64,000 bases of DNA from Sipunculus nudus (taxonomy: Eukaryota; Annelida; Sipuncula; Golfingiida; Sipunculidae): assembly GCA_026874595.1 (NCBI GenBank), contig CM049318.1, positions 43,320,456-43,384,455 on the forward strand, in the 5' to 3' direction. Below are positions 19,377 through 30,278 of this stretch, piece by piece; the first letter of the stretch is position 1, and every line of letters starts with the position of its first letter. The notes under the pieces were generated by a model. The model saw only the letters and a program-made list of their open reading frames with translations. It did no database searches and was not told where the DNA came from. Made by a program: the position numbers and the translations under genes.

Positions 19377-21877
19377 CAGGGTTCATACACTTCCAGCAAA
19401 TCAAAATTTCATGACTTCTTCATGACTTTTTCAGGACCTGCGACAAAAAAATCATGACCTTTTCCTTGTCACTTTGACATATAAATGTTACTTAAGCAAA
19501 TGTCGATGCAGGATGCAGATCATCCTCGATCATTTAGATATGAAAAATATAGCTGGAAGAATACATATATAGTTAAATATATTTAAGAGTCATTATTTAA
19601 AAAAATGTGGATATTTTACCCTCTCATTTGTTAAAAAAAATTTGCAAAGGCTTCATATTTAGGATATTAAACAATTAAAATAAACACATGGAATGACCAA
19701 GTAAAAACAATCTGGTATAACAGTTCTTGCAAAATGTTTTTTTTTTATTTTAAGATTCAATGTTTTAATGAAAACTTTTTAATATTGAGAGTGAAATATA
19801 TAACATTTGACAAGCTTTCAAAATTGTTAATTAAATTACTTTCATACACAGAGATGCAACAACCAAAGAGTACAACCTGGGTGATATATGGTATCAGAAG
19901 ACAAAAACTGTTTAATTGGGGTTAGCAAGAACTGCACCATTTACATTAATGTTTCACGACTTACATCAATTTTACCACTTCACACACGCATGCCTGTTAA
20001 ACTACTTATTTTGAAGGCTACAGAAGTGTAAGAAATAAAGATTATTTCAGTTGCTTAATTAATACTTATTTACGTATTATGTTCCAGTTTCACACACACG
20101 TGCTCAGTAAAATATACTTCATCTGAACACTACAAGAGTGAATGAAATAAAGATTATTACAGTTGATTAATTTTTACTGATTACTTTGATGAATTATTAT
20201 TTACTATTTTAAATTAATCAATGTAATGTCATAAGCTTGATATATGGAAGATAAAGATATATGGAAGATCTTGATTAATGTAATTAATATAATTTTCTTT
20301 AAGATATCCAGTGACATTAGCAACTATAATCCAGTGACATTAGCCACTTTAGGATGATTGAGAACCTGTCACGTTGAGCTCATGTCGGCATATAATTCCC
20401 CTATTATCGCTCGCATAACGCTTCTGATTACCAATGAAATATTTTGAATTATCATGTCCCTAGCTACAAAATCATGAAATATAATATGTTCTATATTATT
20501 GTTTTACAAATACAGTAAAAATACACCTATATAAATGTTTGGCCGGTTCCTAAGCGTTTATGTCCTGTCATAATATTCATGAGGCACGGCTGTAACGGTG
20601 CTCACATTTACACAGTGTGCCTGACATGGCGTTGAAAAAAGGCGCGTTGTAAGAAGATTTATTAAAAACTATGGGATATTACAATCATCTATAACCACCG
20701 TGCAAATTTCAGATGGTTGAATAATACATATTATTTCAAGGCATGCAACTTTTTTTCTCTTTAATTTATTGATCAGGTCGGCTTGTGTATTCATAATGTT
20801 CCATCTGTTCTACTTAACAGGAGTACGGGCCGAATCACTGATTACAGGTGTAGGCGGCAACAGTTTCCCGCCAAACTATATGGAATGCACATCTAAAGAT
20901 ATGTTACACGTGCATACATGAGGTCCCATTGGATAAGACTTTCTTACAAGGATATATAATATCAATAATTTTTGTCCAGTTATGAGCTTTAAGAGATATA
21001 CGAGTGCTTGGAGTAAAGGCATTATAAATTCGCGATGCAATAGAAGGCCCGAGAGGGCAGGGATTTGGCATTAAAACTCGGTAGACTCGGGAGCGTCGGA
21101 ATCTCTTGCTGCATAACAATGATGCCATCATAATGACTATTATAGCAACATTCTGTTATTTATACCTTTCTGAAACTGGCAGCATATTCTACTTTTCTCT
21201 TATTTTTTAATACATTTTTTTTAAATTGCAATTTCCAATACACGACAGCCTTTCATCACTAAAAAATATCTAAAAAAGCGTTTTAATTTATGATTTAACA
21301 TCTTAAATTCATAGACTTCAATTATTTTTTTATTGCAAACGACAGTGAAATACCTACCATTTTTATTCGTCTCATATACGTACCATTTTAAGCTTCTCCC
21401 TGTGATGTCAAACCGCATTTGCACAAAATTCGCCATTGCCGTGATTACTCCACTAAAGAAAAGCTTAGAATTTGGATCGTTTGGTATCCTTCGAACAACA
21501 CTCAATTCTTGAAATTGTGTATCTTGAACGCATGTTTAGCGGAATGGAGACTGCCCTGGCATATTTTTATGAAAGAATTCGTAAGAATTGCATAAATGCA
21601 ATGGGGGGATTGACCGCCCAGACAGGGAGGAGCGGAACAGCACTAAGGAGAGAAATGCCCAGGTGTAGTCCAGTTTAGGTGTTTTTTCATGTATCATGTA
21701 CGTTTAATCTTTGATTAATACATTAAAGTTGATACAAATATTTTTTGAAACAGTAAGAAAATTTAAAAAATCATGACTTTTTCATTACTTTTAAGAATTT
21801 TCTAAAAATCATGACTTTTTAAGTACTGATTTTTAAAATCTCAAAAATCATGACTTTTTAAGGACGTATGAACCCTG
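19377..21877. mobile_element. 2.5-kb DNA transposon with CAGGGTTCATAC termini, probably hAT-like
   Basis: The left end is CAGGGTTCATACACTTCC and the right end GTATGAACCCTG, inverted repeats of at least 12 bp. Both ends carry repeated CATGACTTTT phrases (19411-19470 and 21771-21865). The uninterrupted host sequence at 63605-63645 shows exactly this block as an insertion in family B. The flanks AATAATTT and TATTTTTT are a poor 8-bp duplication. No transposase is recognisable. The short frames at 21505-21221 and 21131-20904 (minus strand) match nothing I know. The central part (20330-21750) is less AT-rich than the ends and could be captured sequence. Confidence 0.7.
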
Positions 21878-22129
21878 TATTTTTTTGCCATGTTACAGAA
21901 GTTATAAATGAAACAATAATTTTGTAGAAGAACAGTTTTGCAGTCCTCAGTTTGAGTTAGACATAATAATGGCCATAAGACCAACTTGAGCTTTTCTGAT
22001 ATGATTGAAAGAACCATGTCCTCGGATAATTCTTTTGAAAAATTAAACGATTCAACTTGACAGTTTCATAATAAACATTTTAAGGTGAAAGAGGCTCAAA
22101 AATGAGGTTTTTGCCCCATAAAAAAACAG

Positions 22130-23495
22130 GTCAATGTAGGTGGCACCACAACATCTGCAATTTAAATATGAGTCATGTGACTAACATTTGCACAATACTT
22201 GGTCATGCAAGCTTCTGTCATTTCTGAGATAACTATGGGATCATTTCTGTAAAATATTGAACAATATGGCTGGACCGTTTACAAGAAGACTTTTAAAGGT
22301 TTTTCAGCTTTCCCCTATAAAAACTAAGTAAACGCAGATAGCAAAAAAAAAAAGCTGAATCCCACAACATTTGATATGTGACAGATTATTGCATAAAATC
22401 TGGGGATGGTAGCTCCTGCTATTCCTGAGAAATTATGGGTTAATATACAGATGACCAATGACCCCCGTACAAAAAAGGTCAATGCAGGTGGCGCCACCAA
22501 TACCTGAATTTCATATATGACTCATGTGAGAAACTTGAGAAAATGGTATAAAAGATTATTTCTGTGAACTATTGAACAAATTGGCTTAACCGTTTCGGAG
22601 GAGAAGATTTTTAAAGTTTTTTTTAGGTTTTTCTCTATAAAATCTGAGAAAATGCAGACTTTTTCAGATGGCTAATTTTTTGCATTAAATTTCATGATGC
22701 TAGCTCCAGTCATTTTCGAAATAGTATGGGTTAACGTATACCTGTGATTGTAAACATTGCCTGGCATGAGGAATATCTAAAATCATAAATCTACATTTTT
22801 TAAAAGCTTTTAAAAAACATTCTTGTCAATATTAACCAAAGATAACCTGAAATCTAAATGTCTGGAGGCATGATGTAAAGGATGCTGATAAACTGGTTCC
22901 AGGCTAGATGTATCTGCTTCACACAGCTCGCATTTATGGTAAAATGACTCAATTCAATCTTTATAATTCAGCAAAAATTCATTCTTTGGAACGATAAAAG
23001 ACAATTATCATCAGAATTATTCAGGGGATTATTCTTGTAAAATATTCAACAAATTGGCCTCAATGGCCTCAAGAAACGTTTTGCAGGGTTATAACTCACA
23101 TGGGAAAATAAACCAAAATGGCTAAGTTAAGCTTCCCATAACTCAGCCAAAATTCACTGAGCCAAAACTATTTGAACAAACTAGAATTATCAACATCTAA
23201 GGATAATTAATGTGTGAGATTTAAGAATTTTGCCCAGTGGTTTTTGAGAAGAAGATCTTTGAGCTAAAATGGGCTGTTATGGCATATGACTAAATTCAGC
23301 TTCCCATAACTCAGCCAAAAGTCACTGAACTGAGACCATTTGAACAAACTTCAGAAAGCACTACCCTAGGATTATTTGCAAAAAAAAAGGTGTTGCTAGC
23401 TCCTGCCTTTTTTTTTTAGATAGCTATGGTTAACGTACAGACGACGCACGACGGACGACGCCGCACCATCGCATAAGCTCACAGCTTCGCTAAAA
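22130..23495 (+). repeat. 3' module of family B, repeated units
   Basis: Units share AGGTCAATGTAGGTGGC (22131, 22478), a later GCTAGCTCCTGC or GCTAGCTCCAGT landmark (22410, 22695, 23396), and ACTCAGCCAAAA strings. One exact GGTGGCGCCACC is at 22487 and a one-mismatch form is at about 22139. The last 100 bp (GTTAACGTACAGACGACGCA, then CGCCGCACCATCGCATAAGC) matches 2523-2600 closely. Confidence 0.7.
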
Positions 23496-24029
23496 ATCAG
23501 AACAAGAAATAAACAGCTGCGGAAAGAGGACGAGAATTTGAAAAATAGTGAAAGAACACTGATTGACAAAAATGAACACATGGAAACAAGCCTGAAAGAA
23601 AAAGTATTGAATCTGGAGAGACACACAAGGGAATTTATTCTTAGATTAATCGGAATACCTGAAAATCAAAATGAGGACTGCAAGGACATGATAAGTAAAT
23701 GGATTGTTGCGCATAAATTGCTAGGTGCTGAGAGTGAGGTACCAGATGTGAAAGCTCAAATTGAATTGGCTCACAGAACAGGTAGAAAACAAGGAAAAGG
23801 TCGCCATATTATTTTTAGGTGTCATTCAAGACAAACTAGAAATACAATCTTAAAGACCGCCAGAGCGAACAGGTCGGCAAACAATACCCCTTTCATTACC
23901 GAGGACCTGACTCGTGAGGATTATTTACTGAAAAGAAAAGCCAAGGGGCAAATTCAGCAGGCCTACAAAAGACAACCTGAAGGCAAGATTTTGGCGTGGG
24001 GCATTGATAATAGACGGCCGGAGGGTTGA
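23496..24029 (+). pseudogene. L1-type ORF1 protein, N-terminally truncated
   Basis: The frame is open from the family B junction at about 23496 through the stop ending at 24029. It reads RNKQLRKEDENLKNSERTL and KVLNLERHTREFILRLIGIP, then IELAHRTGRKQGKGRHIIF, then NTPFITEDLTREDYLLKRKA. This is the coiled-coil end, RRM and C-terminal domain of L1 ORF1p, an RNA-binding chaperone that coats L1 RNA. The family features N-L-E-x...x-N-L-R-L-x-G-I-P and I-x-x-A-H-R-x-G are clear. The upstream coiled coil and start codon are missing, cut off by the family B element. It may belong to the same L1 copy as the ORF2 at 32595, but that cannot be proven here. Confidence 0.85.
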
Positions 24030-24572
24030 AATTCAGTGAGACGGAGATTTTTTTTTTCATTCACAAACAGAACTTTACACGCACAAAAATGTTTTTGATC
24101 ACCAAGCAGTGAACGGCGGAGCTACAGACTGTTTCCCAAATTGCCTGATAGGAGGCGACACATACTTTGTACTCTTCCTGCTCTTTATCGCTCATCTGGA
24201 TATTTATACCGGAAAGCTGATGGTCTGTATGGCACATATTCTTAAGATAATTATTAAATATAATTACAAACGTTTACATAAAACAAAAAAAAAGATTATA
24301 AATGTCATTCCAGACTGAGATATTTTAATCCTTTTGTAGTCTTTACGATTTTATTTATAAAAGTATTGTGGGAAAACGTTCATTAGTACTGGATCTTCGT
24401 ACACCGTTTCTTTCGTTCTTTTTTTTTCTTCGGTTAGTTAAAATATATTTATATTACATGAAATGTCATACGAAATATTGATATTATGAAGAGGGTTGTT
24501 TTTTTTCAGATGTGTAACTATTATAGGTGTACCAGGATAAACTTATTATGACACCTTGATAATGTGAAGGTA
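24030..24572. other. Non-coding AT-rich stretch after L1 ORF1
   Basis: This is 543 bp between the ORF1 stop and the Gypsy target duplication. It contains T- and A-runs (24050-24057, 24285-24293, 24419-24428) and no recognisable coding sequence or terminal repeats. It may be L1 inter-ORF or 3' sequence. Confidence 0.5.
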
Positions 24573-24577
24573 CATTC

Positions 24578-24788
24578 TGTTATGATATGTGATATATAAT
24601 GATGAGTGACAGTTTTATAGAGTGGCCTGTAAAGTGGAGCCACCTGTTGTCAGTTCATGTAATGAGTGGCGCGCATGCGTACTGGAACTTCAGAGTTGAA
24701 TAAAGTGATGATCGCCCACATGTCAGCCTTACTCGTGCCTTATGTACTAACTGTACTAATAATACAAAACGTACAACAAAACATCACA
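24578..24788 (+). repeat. 5' LTR of the Gypsy element
   Basis: It begins TGTTATGATATGTG and ends CAAAACATCACA. A polyadenylation signal AATAAA lies at 24699-24704. An ATG at 24666 inside the LTR opens a frame that runs into gag, but the first ATG after the LTR (24822) is the more usual gag start. It differs from the 3' LTR at four bases and lacks an AC dinucleotide near 24610. Confidence 0.95.
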
Positions 24789-24791
24789 TGC

Positions 24792-24808
24792 TGTCAGAAC
24801 CGGGATTT
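24792..24808 (+). other. Probable tRNA primer-binding site of the Gypsy element
   Basis: TGTCAGAACCGGGATTT begins three bases after the 5' LTR. It resembles the TGTCAGAAxxGGGATT primer-binding sites complementary to tRNA-Leu 3' ends used by several Gypsy elements. The primer identity is inferred from resemblance only. Confidence 0.55.
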
Positions 24809-24821
24809 TGTGAGCTCAGGC

Positions 24822-25466
24822 ATGGATACGTTAAAACCTCTTGATGGTAATCTGGCGGACAACTGGAAACGGTGGCAGCAGCAGTTTGACTGGTATTTGC
24901 TGGCCACGGGAGCGAACACGAAATCGGAGGAAGTTCAGTGTGCTCTTTTACTGCATACTATAGGACAAGATGCAGTGGAAATTTACAACTCATTCTCTTT
25001 CACTGAAACTGAGAGAAATAAGATAGGACCATTAAAACGCAAGTTCATGGAATATTGTACGCCACAGAGAAATTTGACCTTGGAGAGACATCGTTTTAAT
25101 ACATTTGATTCATTTCTGACAGACTTGAGAATTAAAGCGAAATCGTGTGAATATGGATCATTAATGGACTCTCTTATTACAGACAGAATAGTGTGTGGCA
25201 TTGAGGATGATCGTCTTCGTGAGAGACTTCTTCGCATATCAGAGTTAACACTTGCAAAAACGATTGAAATTTGCAAGGCAGCGGAACAAAGTAAAGTGCA
25301 CATGGCAGAGGTCGCGGGATCATCACGTGAACTACATTCCATGAACAGGGCTGACAGGTCAAAGGTTACGGCTACAGCAAGGAAACCAAGACAATGGACT
25401 GTGCATTGCGGCAACTGTGGAAAAACACATGAACCTCGCCAGTGCCAGGCTTGCGGCAAGACATGA
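24822..25466 (+). pseudogene. Gypsy gag, frame-broken in the zinc knuckle
   Basis: The start chosen is the ATG at 24822 (MDTLKPLDGNLADNWKRWQQ), the first after the LTR and typical of Mag-like gag proteins. The frame includes FDWYLLATGANTKSEEVQCA, then LLLHTIGQDAVEIYNSFSF, and ends with a first knuckle half (CGNCGKTHEPRQC) at a stop at 25464-25466. The second knuckle half (SCGKLGHFAKLC) lies in the next frame from 25442. A one-base break near 25463 therefore separates gag from pol in this copy. The protein would form the capsid and bind element RNA. Confidence 0.85.
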
Positions 25467-26254
25467 GATCATGTGGAAAACTTGGACATTTCGCTAAACT
25501 TTGCCGATCGCGTCCCAGACAGATAAGTGGATGGCGCTCAGACAAGTTTAACAAATCAAATCGCACAGAAAACAGAAATGTAAAAGGGCGACCAGGATCA
25601 GCTGTTCACACAGTAGGTCAGCAAGACCAGGTACCGGATGCATTTTTAGAAGGTATGGAACATTTGTTTCTTGACTCTAATATCGTTCACATAGATTCGG
25701 TTGAGCAAGCTGATGTCTGGAGAACGGATGTTGATATATTGACATCAGATAGTGAGATAGTAAACCAAATTAAAATGAAACTGGACACAGGAGCCCAGGC
25801 AAACGTACTTCCTGTTAATATGTACAATAACTTGACCAGCTCGCCAGAACTACAAGAGACTCCTGTACGTTTGACTACCTATGATGGCACTTCAATTCCA
25901 GTGAAAGGTACATGTGCTTTAAATTGTTGTGTTAATGGAAAAGTTGCGAAAGTTGACTTTATAGTTGTGGATATTGAAGCTGAACCTATACTAGGTCTAT
26001 CCACTTGTAAAGAACTGAACCTACTTAAACAAGGACATACTGTGAGTGATTATACAGTGAAGCATGACAGTCACATTGAGAACCCTGGTATGAATGAATT
26101 TCCTGAATTGTTTCAAGATGGCATAGGTTGCTTTGATAAAATGCACCATATTCAGTTGAAAGATGATGCCATTCCTGTAATCCATCCACCAAGAAAGGTT
26201 CCAATTGCTTTACGTGATAGATTGAAAACAGAATTGGACAATATGGAGAAATAA
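25442..26254 (+). pseudogene. Gypsy pol: zinc-knuckle end, protease and start of RT
   Basis: After SCGKLGHFAKLCRSRPRQ comes an aspartic protease with MKLDTGAQANVLPVNMYNNL (active-site DTGA) and a later ILGLSTCKEL flap-like block. A linker then leads to the RT entry segment HPPRKVPIALRDRLKTELDN. A stop at 26252-26254 interrupts the frame just before the RT fingers. The protease would mature the gag-pol polyprotein. The DTGA motif is intact. No start of its own is expected; pol is read as a fusion or by frameshift from gag. Confidence 0.85.
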
Positions 26255-26747
26255 GGGGTTATACAAAAAGTAAACCAGCCAACTGCATGGGTAAATTCCC
26301 TAGTTTTTGGTAGAAAAACCCAATGGAGATTTACGTGTTTGTTTGGATCCCCGAGACTTAAACAAAGCCATCTATCGTGAACATTTTCAATTGCCTACAG
26401 TTGAAGAGATCAGTACACAGCTAGCAGGATCCTCCTATTACACTGTCCCTGATGCTTCAAGTGGTTTCTGGCATATCAAGTTAGACACACCCAGTTCAAT
26501 GCTGACAACATTTAACACGTGCTATGGACGATACCGTTTTTTATGTTTACCATTCGGAATTTCCAGTGCGCCAGAAGTGTTTCACAAAGCTGTTGCAGAA
26601 ATCCTTGATGGTGTTGATGGTGCTTGTTACTACATTGATGACATATTAGTGTGGGGCAGCAGCAAACAAGAACATGATGATCGACTGAAGAAAGTTCTTC
26701 ATAAACTAAGTGACAGTGGTTTGAAGCTGAAAAGATCAAAATGTTGA
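26255..26747 (+). pseudogene. Gypsy reverse transcriptase core
   Basis: After the stop at 26252 the same frame continues with GVIQKVNQPTAWVNSL, then a one-base shift near 26305 leads to VEKPNGDLRVCLDPRDLNKA. Further on are LPFGISSAPEVFHKAVAEIL and CYYIDDILVWG, whose catalytic YIDD box is at 26631-26642. The frame ends at a stop at 26745-26747 in the thumb, immediately before the next open frame in the same phase. All catalytic aspartates are present. The breaks are few and point-like, fitting a young insertion. Confidence 0.9.
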
Positions 26748-26753
26748 ATAGCT

Positions 26754-28853
26754 ATGACACAGTTAAAGTACCTTGGGATGAATCTCTCAAAGGATGGTAT
26801 GAAACCAGATCCTGATAAAGTCAGAGCAGTGTCTGAAATGCCAACACCAACATCCAAACAAGAACTTCAACGTTTTTTGGGGATGATTACCTATTTCTCA
26901 AAATACATACCGAACATGTCGACAACTACTGCACCACTGAGAGAGCTTCTAAAGAAAGAAGTTGAGTGGCATTGGAATGAACATCACACACATGCAGTCG
27001 AAACCTTGAAAACTCTATTGACAGAGGCACCAGTATTACATTATTTTGACCCATCACAGAAAGTAGTACTAACAGCAGATGCTTCTCAGTCCGGATTAGG
27101 AGCAGCTTTACTCCAGAATGGTGCTCCAGTAGGCTTTGCCTCACGTTCACTAACACAGAGTGAGATCACTGAGATGCAATATGCGCAGATTGAGAAAGAG
27201 ACATTAGCAGTTCTTTTTGGCTGTGAAAGATTCCATCAATTTCTTTACGGCAGACATTTTGAGATTGAATCTGATCACAAGCCCTTGGAAAGTATTTTCA
27301 CCAAACCCATGTTCAGAATACCTCCCAGAATACAAAGATTTGTACTCAGACTGCAGAAATACAGCTTTACCCTCAAACACGTCCCTGGGAAACAGATGAA
27401 AGTGGCAGATGCACTGTCAAGGGCATATCTTCCAGAGGATGAGGAAATGGAGGACATGAATGTTCAGGTACATATGTTAATTACTAACTTCTCTGCTTCA
27501 GCTAGTAAATTAGATCAGTTCCGAGATGAGATCAGTGTTGATACAGAGATGCAGAAGCTACAACAGTATATTCAGTCAGGTTGGCCTAAATATAAAGCTC
27601 AGCTTCCAGATACATTAAAACCATACTGGACGAACCGTGAAGAGTTACATGTTGCTGATAATCTTCTGTTCAAAGGAGATAGACTAGTTGTTCCTTACAA
27701 GTTTCGCAAAGAAATGCTACAGTTAATCCATGAGGGACATTTAGGAATTGAACTTTGCAAGCGAAGAGCCAGAGAATTATTATATTGGTCAGGCATGACC
27801 AAAGATATTACAGAAATGATAGAGAAATGTGGTATTTGTCAGAGATTTGCTAGCAAACGACGGAAAGAACCTATGATTATACCTCAAACTCAGGAAAGGC
27901 CATGGCAGAATGTTAGCAGTGATTTGTTTGTATTTCATTGTAAGGATTACCTACTTGTGGTTGATGCATACTCAGGATATTTTGAGATAGAGATGTTAGA
28001 AGACACAACAGCCACTACTGTAATCAATCACTTGAAGAGGATATTTTCAAGATTAGGCATTCCTAAACAGTTACTGACTGATAATGGACCACAATATGCC
28101 AATCAGAAATTCAAGTCATTTGCAAAGGATTGGAATTTTCACCATATTACCTCCAGTCCTAGGTATCCTCAGTCAAATGGCCAAGCAGAAAGAACAGTAC
28201 AAACAGCAAAAAACATCTTGAAGAAGGCCAAGGAAGCAGGACAAGATCCTTACCTTGCACTTATGACATTTCGTGACACACCAAGATCAAATGGTATGCC
28301 TTCTCCAGTACAGTTGCTCATGGGAAGACGCTTGAGAACAAGACTGCCAGTTAGTAACAAGTTGTTGAAACCAGCAAGTCATAGTGAACTCCAAACAAGC
28401 AGGCTTAACCAAGCAAGAGAGAAATCGGCAAAGTATTACAACCAAAGGGCCAGAAAGACACCTCTTCCAGTATTGTACCCAGGAGATAAAGTAAGACTCA
28501 GACAAGAAAAGGAATGGGAACCAGCACAAGTTGTAGATGCAGGTCCTGAACCCAGATCATATGTTGTTTCTACACAGGATAACAAATTGATTCGTCGTAA
28601 TAGGCGTGACTTGTTAAAAATTCCTCAGACTTCTGATGAAACTGACACAGATAGATTTGGGCAGATGATGTATGATGATGATTATGATGTGGTACAGGAG
28701 AGAGGAGAAACTGATGTGATGACATATCCAAAAAGAGCAGAAGTCAGTGATAAGATGCCAAATGCTGAAAGAGTGGAAGTAAGTGATAATCCTGATATTA
28801 GGCGTAGTAGGTGTGGCAGAGTGATTCGCAGACCAGCAAGATATATGGAGTGA
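26754..28853 (+). CDS. pol: Gypsy pol 3' part: RT thumb, RNase H, integrase (699 codons, intact frame)
   Basis: The frame opens with KYLGMNLSKDGMKPDPDKV of the RT connection. RNase H follows (VVLTADASQSGLGAALLQNG, with IEKETLAVLFGCERFHQFLY and IESDHKPLESIF). The integrase has a zinc-binding H-x3-H (HEGHLGIEL) and C-x2-C (CGICQRF). Its catalytic core has D in SDLFVF, D in LLTDNGPQYANQKF and E in NGQAERTVQTAK, so the D,D-35-E triad is complete. The C-terminus holds a basic tail. The apparent ATG is not a real start; translation would come from the upstream pol frame, from which it is separated by the stop at 26745. Product: cDNA synthesis and chromosomal integration. Confidence 0.9.
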   Translation: MTQLKYLGMNLSKDGMKPDPDKVRAVSEMPTPTSKQELQRFLGMITYFSKYIPNMSTTTAPLRELLKKEVEWHWNEHHTHAVETLKTLLTEAPVLHYFDPSQKVVLTADASQSGLGAALLQNGAPVGFASRSLTQSEITEMQYAQIEKETLAVLFGCERFHQFLYGRHFEIESDHKPLESIFTKPMFRIPPRIQRFVLRLQKYSFTLKHVPGKQMKVADALSRAYLPEDEEMEDMNVQVHMLITNFSASASKLDQFRDEISVDTEMQKLQQYIQSGWPKYKAQLPDTLKPYWTNREELHVADNLLFKGDRLVVPYKFRKEMLQLIHEGHLGIELCKRRARELLYWSGMTKDITEMIEKCGICQRFASKRRKEPMIIPQTQERPWQNVSSDLFVFHCKDYLLVVDAYSGYFEIEMLEDTTATTVINHLKRIFSRLGIPKQLLTDNGPQYANQKFKSFAKDWNFHHITSSPRYPQSNGQAERTVQTAKNILKKAKEAGQDPYLALMTFRDTPRSNGMPSPVQLLMGRRLRTRLPVSNKLLKPASHSELQTSRLNQAREKSAKYYNQRARKTPLPVLYPGDKVRLRQEKEWEPAQVVDAGPEPRSYVVSTQDNKLIRRNRRDLLKIPQTSDETDTDRFGQMMYDDDYDVVQERGETDVMTYPKRAEVSDKMPNAERVEVSDNPDIRRSRCGRVIRRPARYME

Positions 28854-29197
28854 TTGTTAGTTAGGGAAACTGAGTGGATGTGCTCAAGGGCAGAATAATC
28901 ACTTATCCACTCTCGGGTGTTCAGGTAGTCTACCCTGACCTCGAATTAGCTTTTAAGGTTAAATAAGTTGTTTAAAGTTTAAACCTTTTTATATCACAAG
29001 GACTCCATATACCAGAAAACCAAACAGAGACAATATTCATAATAATATGTTTTATTTCATGATGCATGCTTTACTTATACATAGACTTTGTATCACCAGT
29101 TCAGCTGATATTGATACACATGAAGCCATAACAATTATAACAATTGCATTTAATATTATTTGAAATACTATTGATACTGACTTGATACATATATAAA

Positions 29198-29207
29198 GAA
29201 AGGGGGA
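29198..29207 (+). other. Polypurine tract of the Gypsy element
   Basis: GAAAGGGGGA lies directly before the 3' LTR, the position where plus-strand DNA synthesis is primed. About 345 bp of non-coding sequence (28854-29197) separates it from the end of pol. Confidence 0.8.
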
Positions 29208-29420
29208 TGTTATGATATGTGATATATAATGATGAGTGACACAGTTTTATAGAGTGGCCTGTAAAGTAGAGCCACCTGTTGTCAGTTCATGTAATGAGTG
29301 GCGCGCATGCGTACTGGGACTTCAGAGTTGAATAAAGTGATGATCGCCCACATGTCAGCCTTACTCGTGCCTTAGGTACCAACTGTACTAATAATACAAA
29401 ACGTACAACAAAACATCACA
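29208..29420 (+). repeat. 3' LTR of the Gypsy element
   Basis: A 213-bp copy of the 5' LTR with the same ends. Relative to it there is an extra AC near 29251, G to A near 29268, A to G near 29318, and two changes near 29375. It is followed by the target duplication CATTC at 29421-29425. Confidence 0.95.
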
Positions 29421-29715
29421 CATTCAGGCATGATAATGTGACGGCGTTTAAATTGCGTATATCCATTGGTACAGGGTATTCATTTATTTAACTATTAATT
29501 TTTGTTATCCTTTTGTTGTTCATAAGGATGTAAAAAAGGTTACAGAAAAAAACTTAAGGAAAGTGAAAATATGGTGATTTTGTGTAACTGTTAAATACAA
29601 ATGCTACATTAATATGTTGTTACATGTATTAAAAATGTGTTATTACGTGGTGCTGTCTAAGTAATTTGGATAGTCGCATTACAATCAATATTGATGTGTT
29701 GTCAACCCGACTTCC

Positions 29716-29858
29716 CATAGGCGGCGAAACCGGGGGTGCCCGCGGGGGCCGCCCCCCCCCCCCCCCCCCAACGAAATTGTTTGGGTATATTCATGGGTAT
29801 AAAAACATCCACTATTTTTATTATTGAGTATTTGCACTCTCACATGTATATATAAATA

Positions 29859-29905
<47 letters not shown>

Positions 29906-30220
29906 TCCTCCGCTCGGGCGCTTGCGCCCCCAGTACTTGGAGTACCATATTTACATGGCCGCAGCCAAAGTTGATATTCTGTGTCAAAATGCATCCATTG
30001 CCAGAAAAATAATTTCTTAACAATGAGGTACTGTTTTACTTAGTAAGCATTGACCAATAAATGACAGCAAAAATGCACCAGAATGCAGTAGTATACATAG
30101 TTTTTTTTTCAAAATTTTCCACACCCTTGGAGGGAGACACCTCCTCCCACACCCTCCCCCGTCGGGGATTTCCCCCTCAAATCCGCTTACTGTCCCCTGC
30201 CATTTGGGTCGCCTACGGCC

Positions 30221-30278
<58 letters not shown>

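Larger units (their letters stand above)
16681..23495 (+). mobile_element. HINE-like family B element, copy 2, composite with two nested insertions
   Basis: The 5' end (ACCTACAGGCCTAATGCGAA) is at 16684 and the 3' end (GCATAAGCTCACAGCTTCGC then TAAAAA) at 23495. Removing a nested family A element (16862-18413) and a 2.5-kb DNA transposon (19377-21877) leaves about 2.76 kb, which aligns in order with the uninterrupted copy at 62249-64000. A short hairpin AAGCTCACAGCTT precedes the terminal CGCTAAAAA. The right flank is L1 ORF1 coding sequence. The internal order is: 5' leader, 130-bp palindromic units, TGAACTC repeats, GATCACATG repeats, then the 3' module with one exact palindrome at 22487. 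Confidence 0.65.
24578..29420 (+). mobile_element. Gypsy (Mag-like) LTR retrotransposon, young but frame-broken
   Basis: Two LTRs of 211 and 213 bp (24578-24788, 29208-29420) begin TGTTATGATATG and end AACATCACA. They differ by about four substitutions and one 2-bp indel. The 5-bp target duplication CATTC is at 24573-24577 and 29421-29425. Between them lie gag with zinc knuckle, protease, RT, RNase H and integrase in Gypsy order. Frame breaks occur near 25463 and 26305, with stops at 26252 and 26745. Lack of an envelope gene and the sequence style suggest the Mag clade. About 2% LTR difference implies a fairly recent insertion. Confidence 0.95.

Noticed and set aside
24666-24821. Upstream ATG in the Gypsy LTR as the gag start
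   Set aside because: The extra 52 residues are encoded by LTR and primer-site sequence and show no gag similarity; the ATG at 24822 begins the recognisable part.
24983-25459. 158-codon minus-strand frame
   Set aside because: Antisense to Gypsy gag, whose plus-strand frame has a zinc knuckle and the expected position between LTR and protease.
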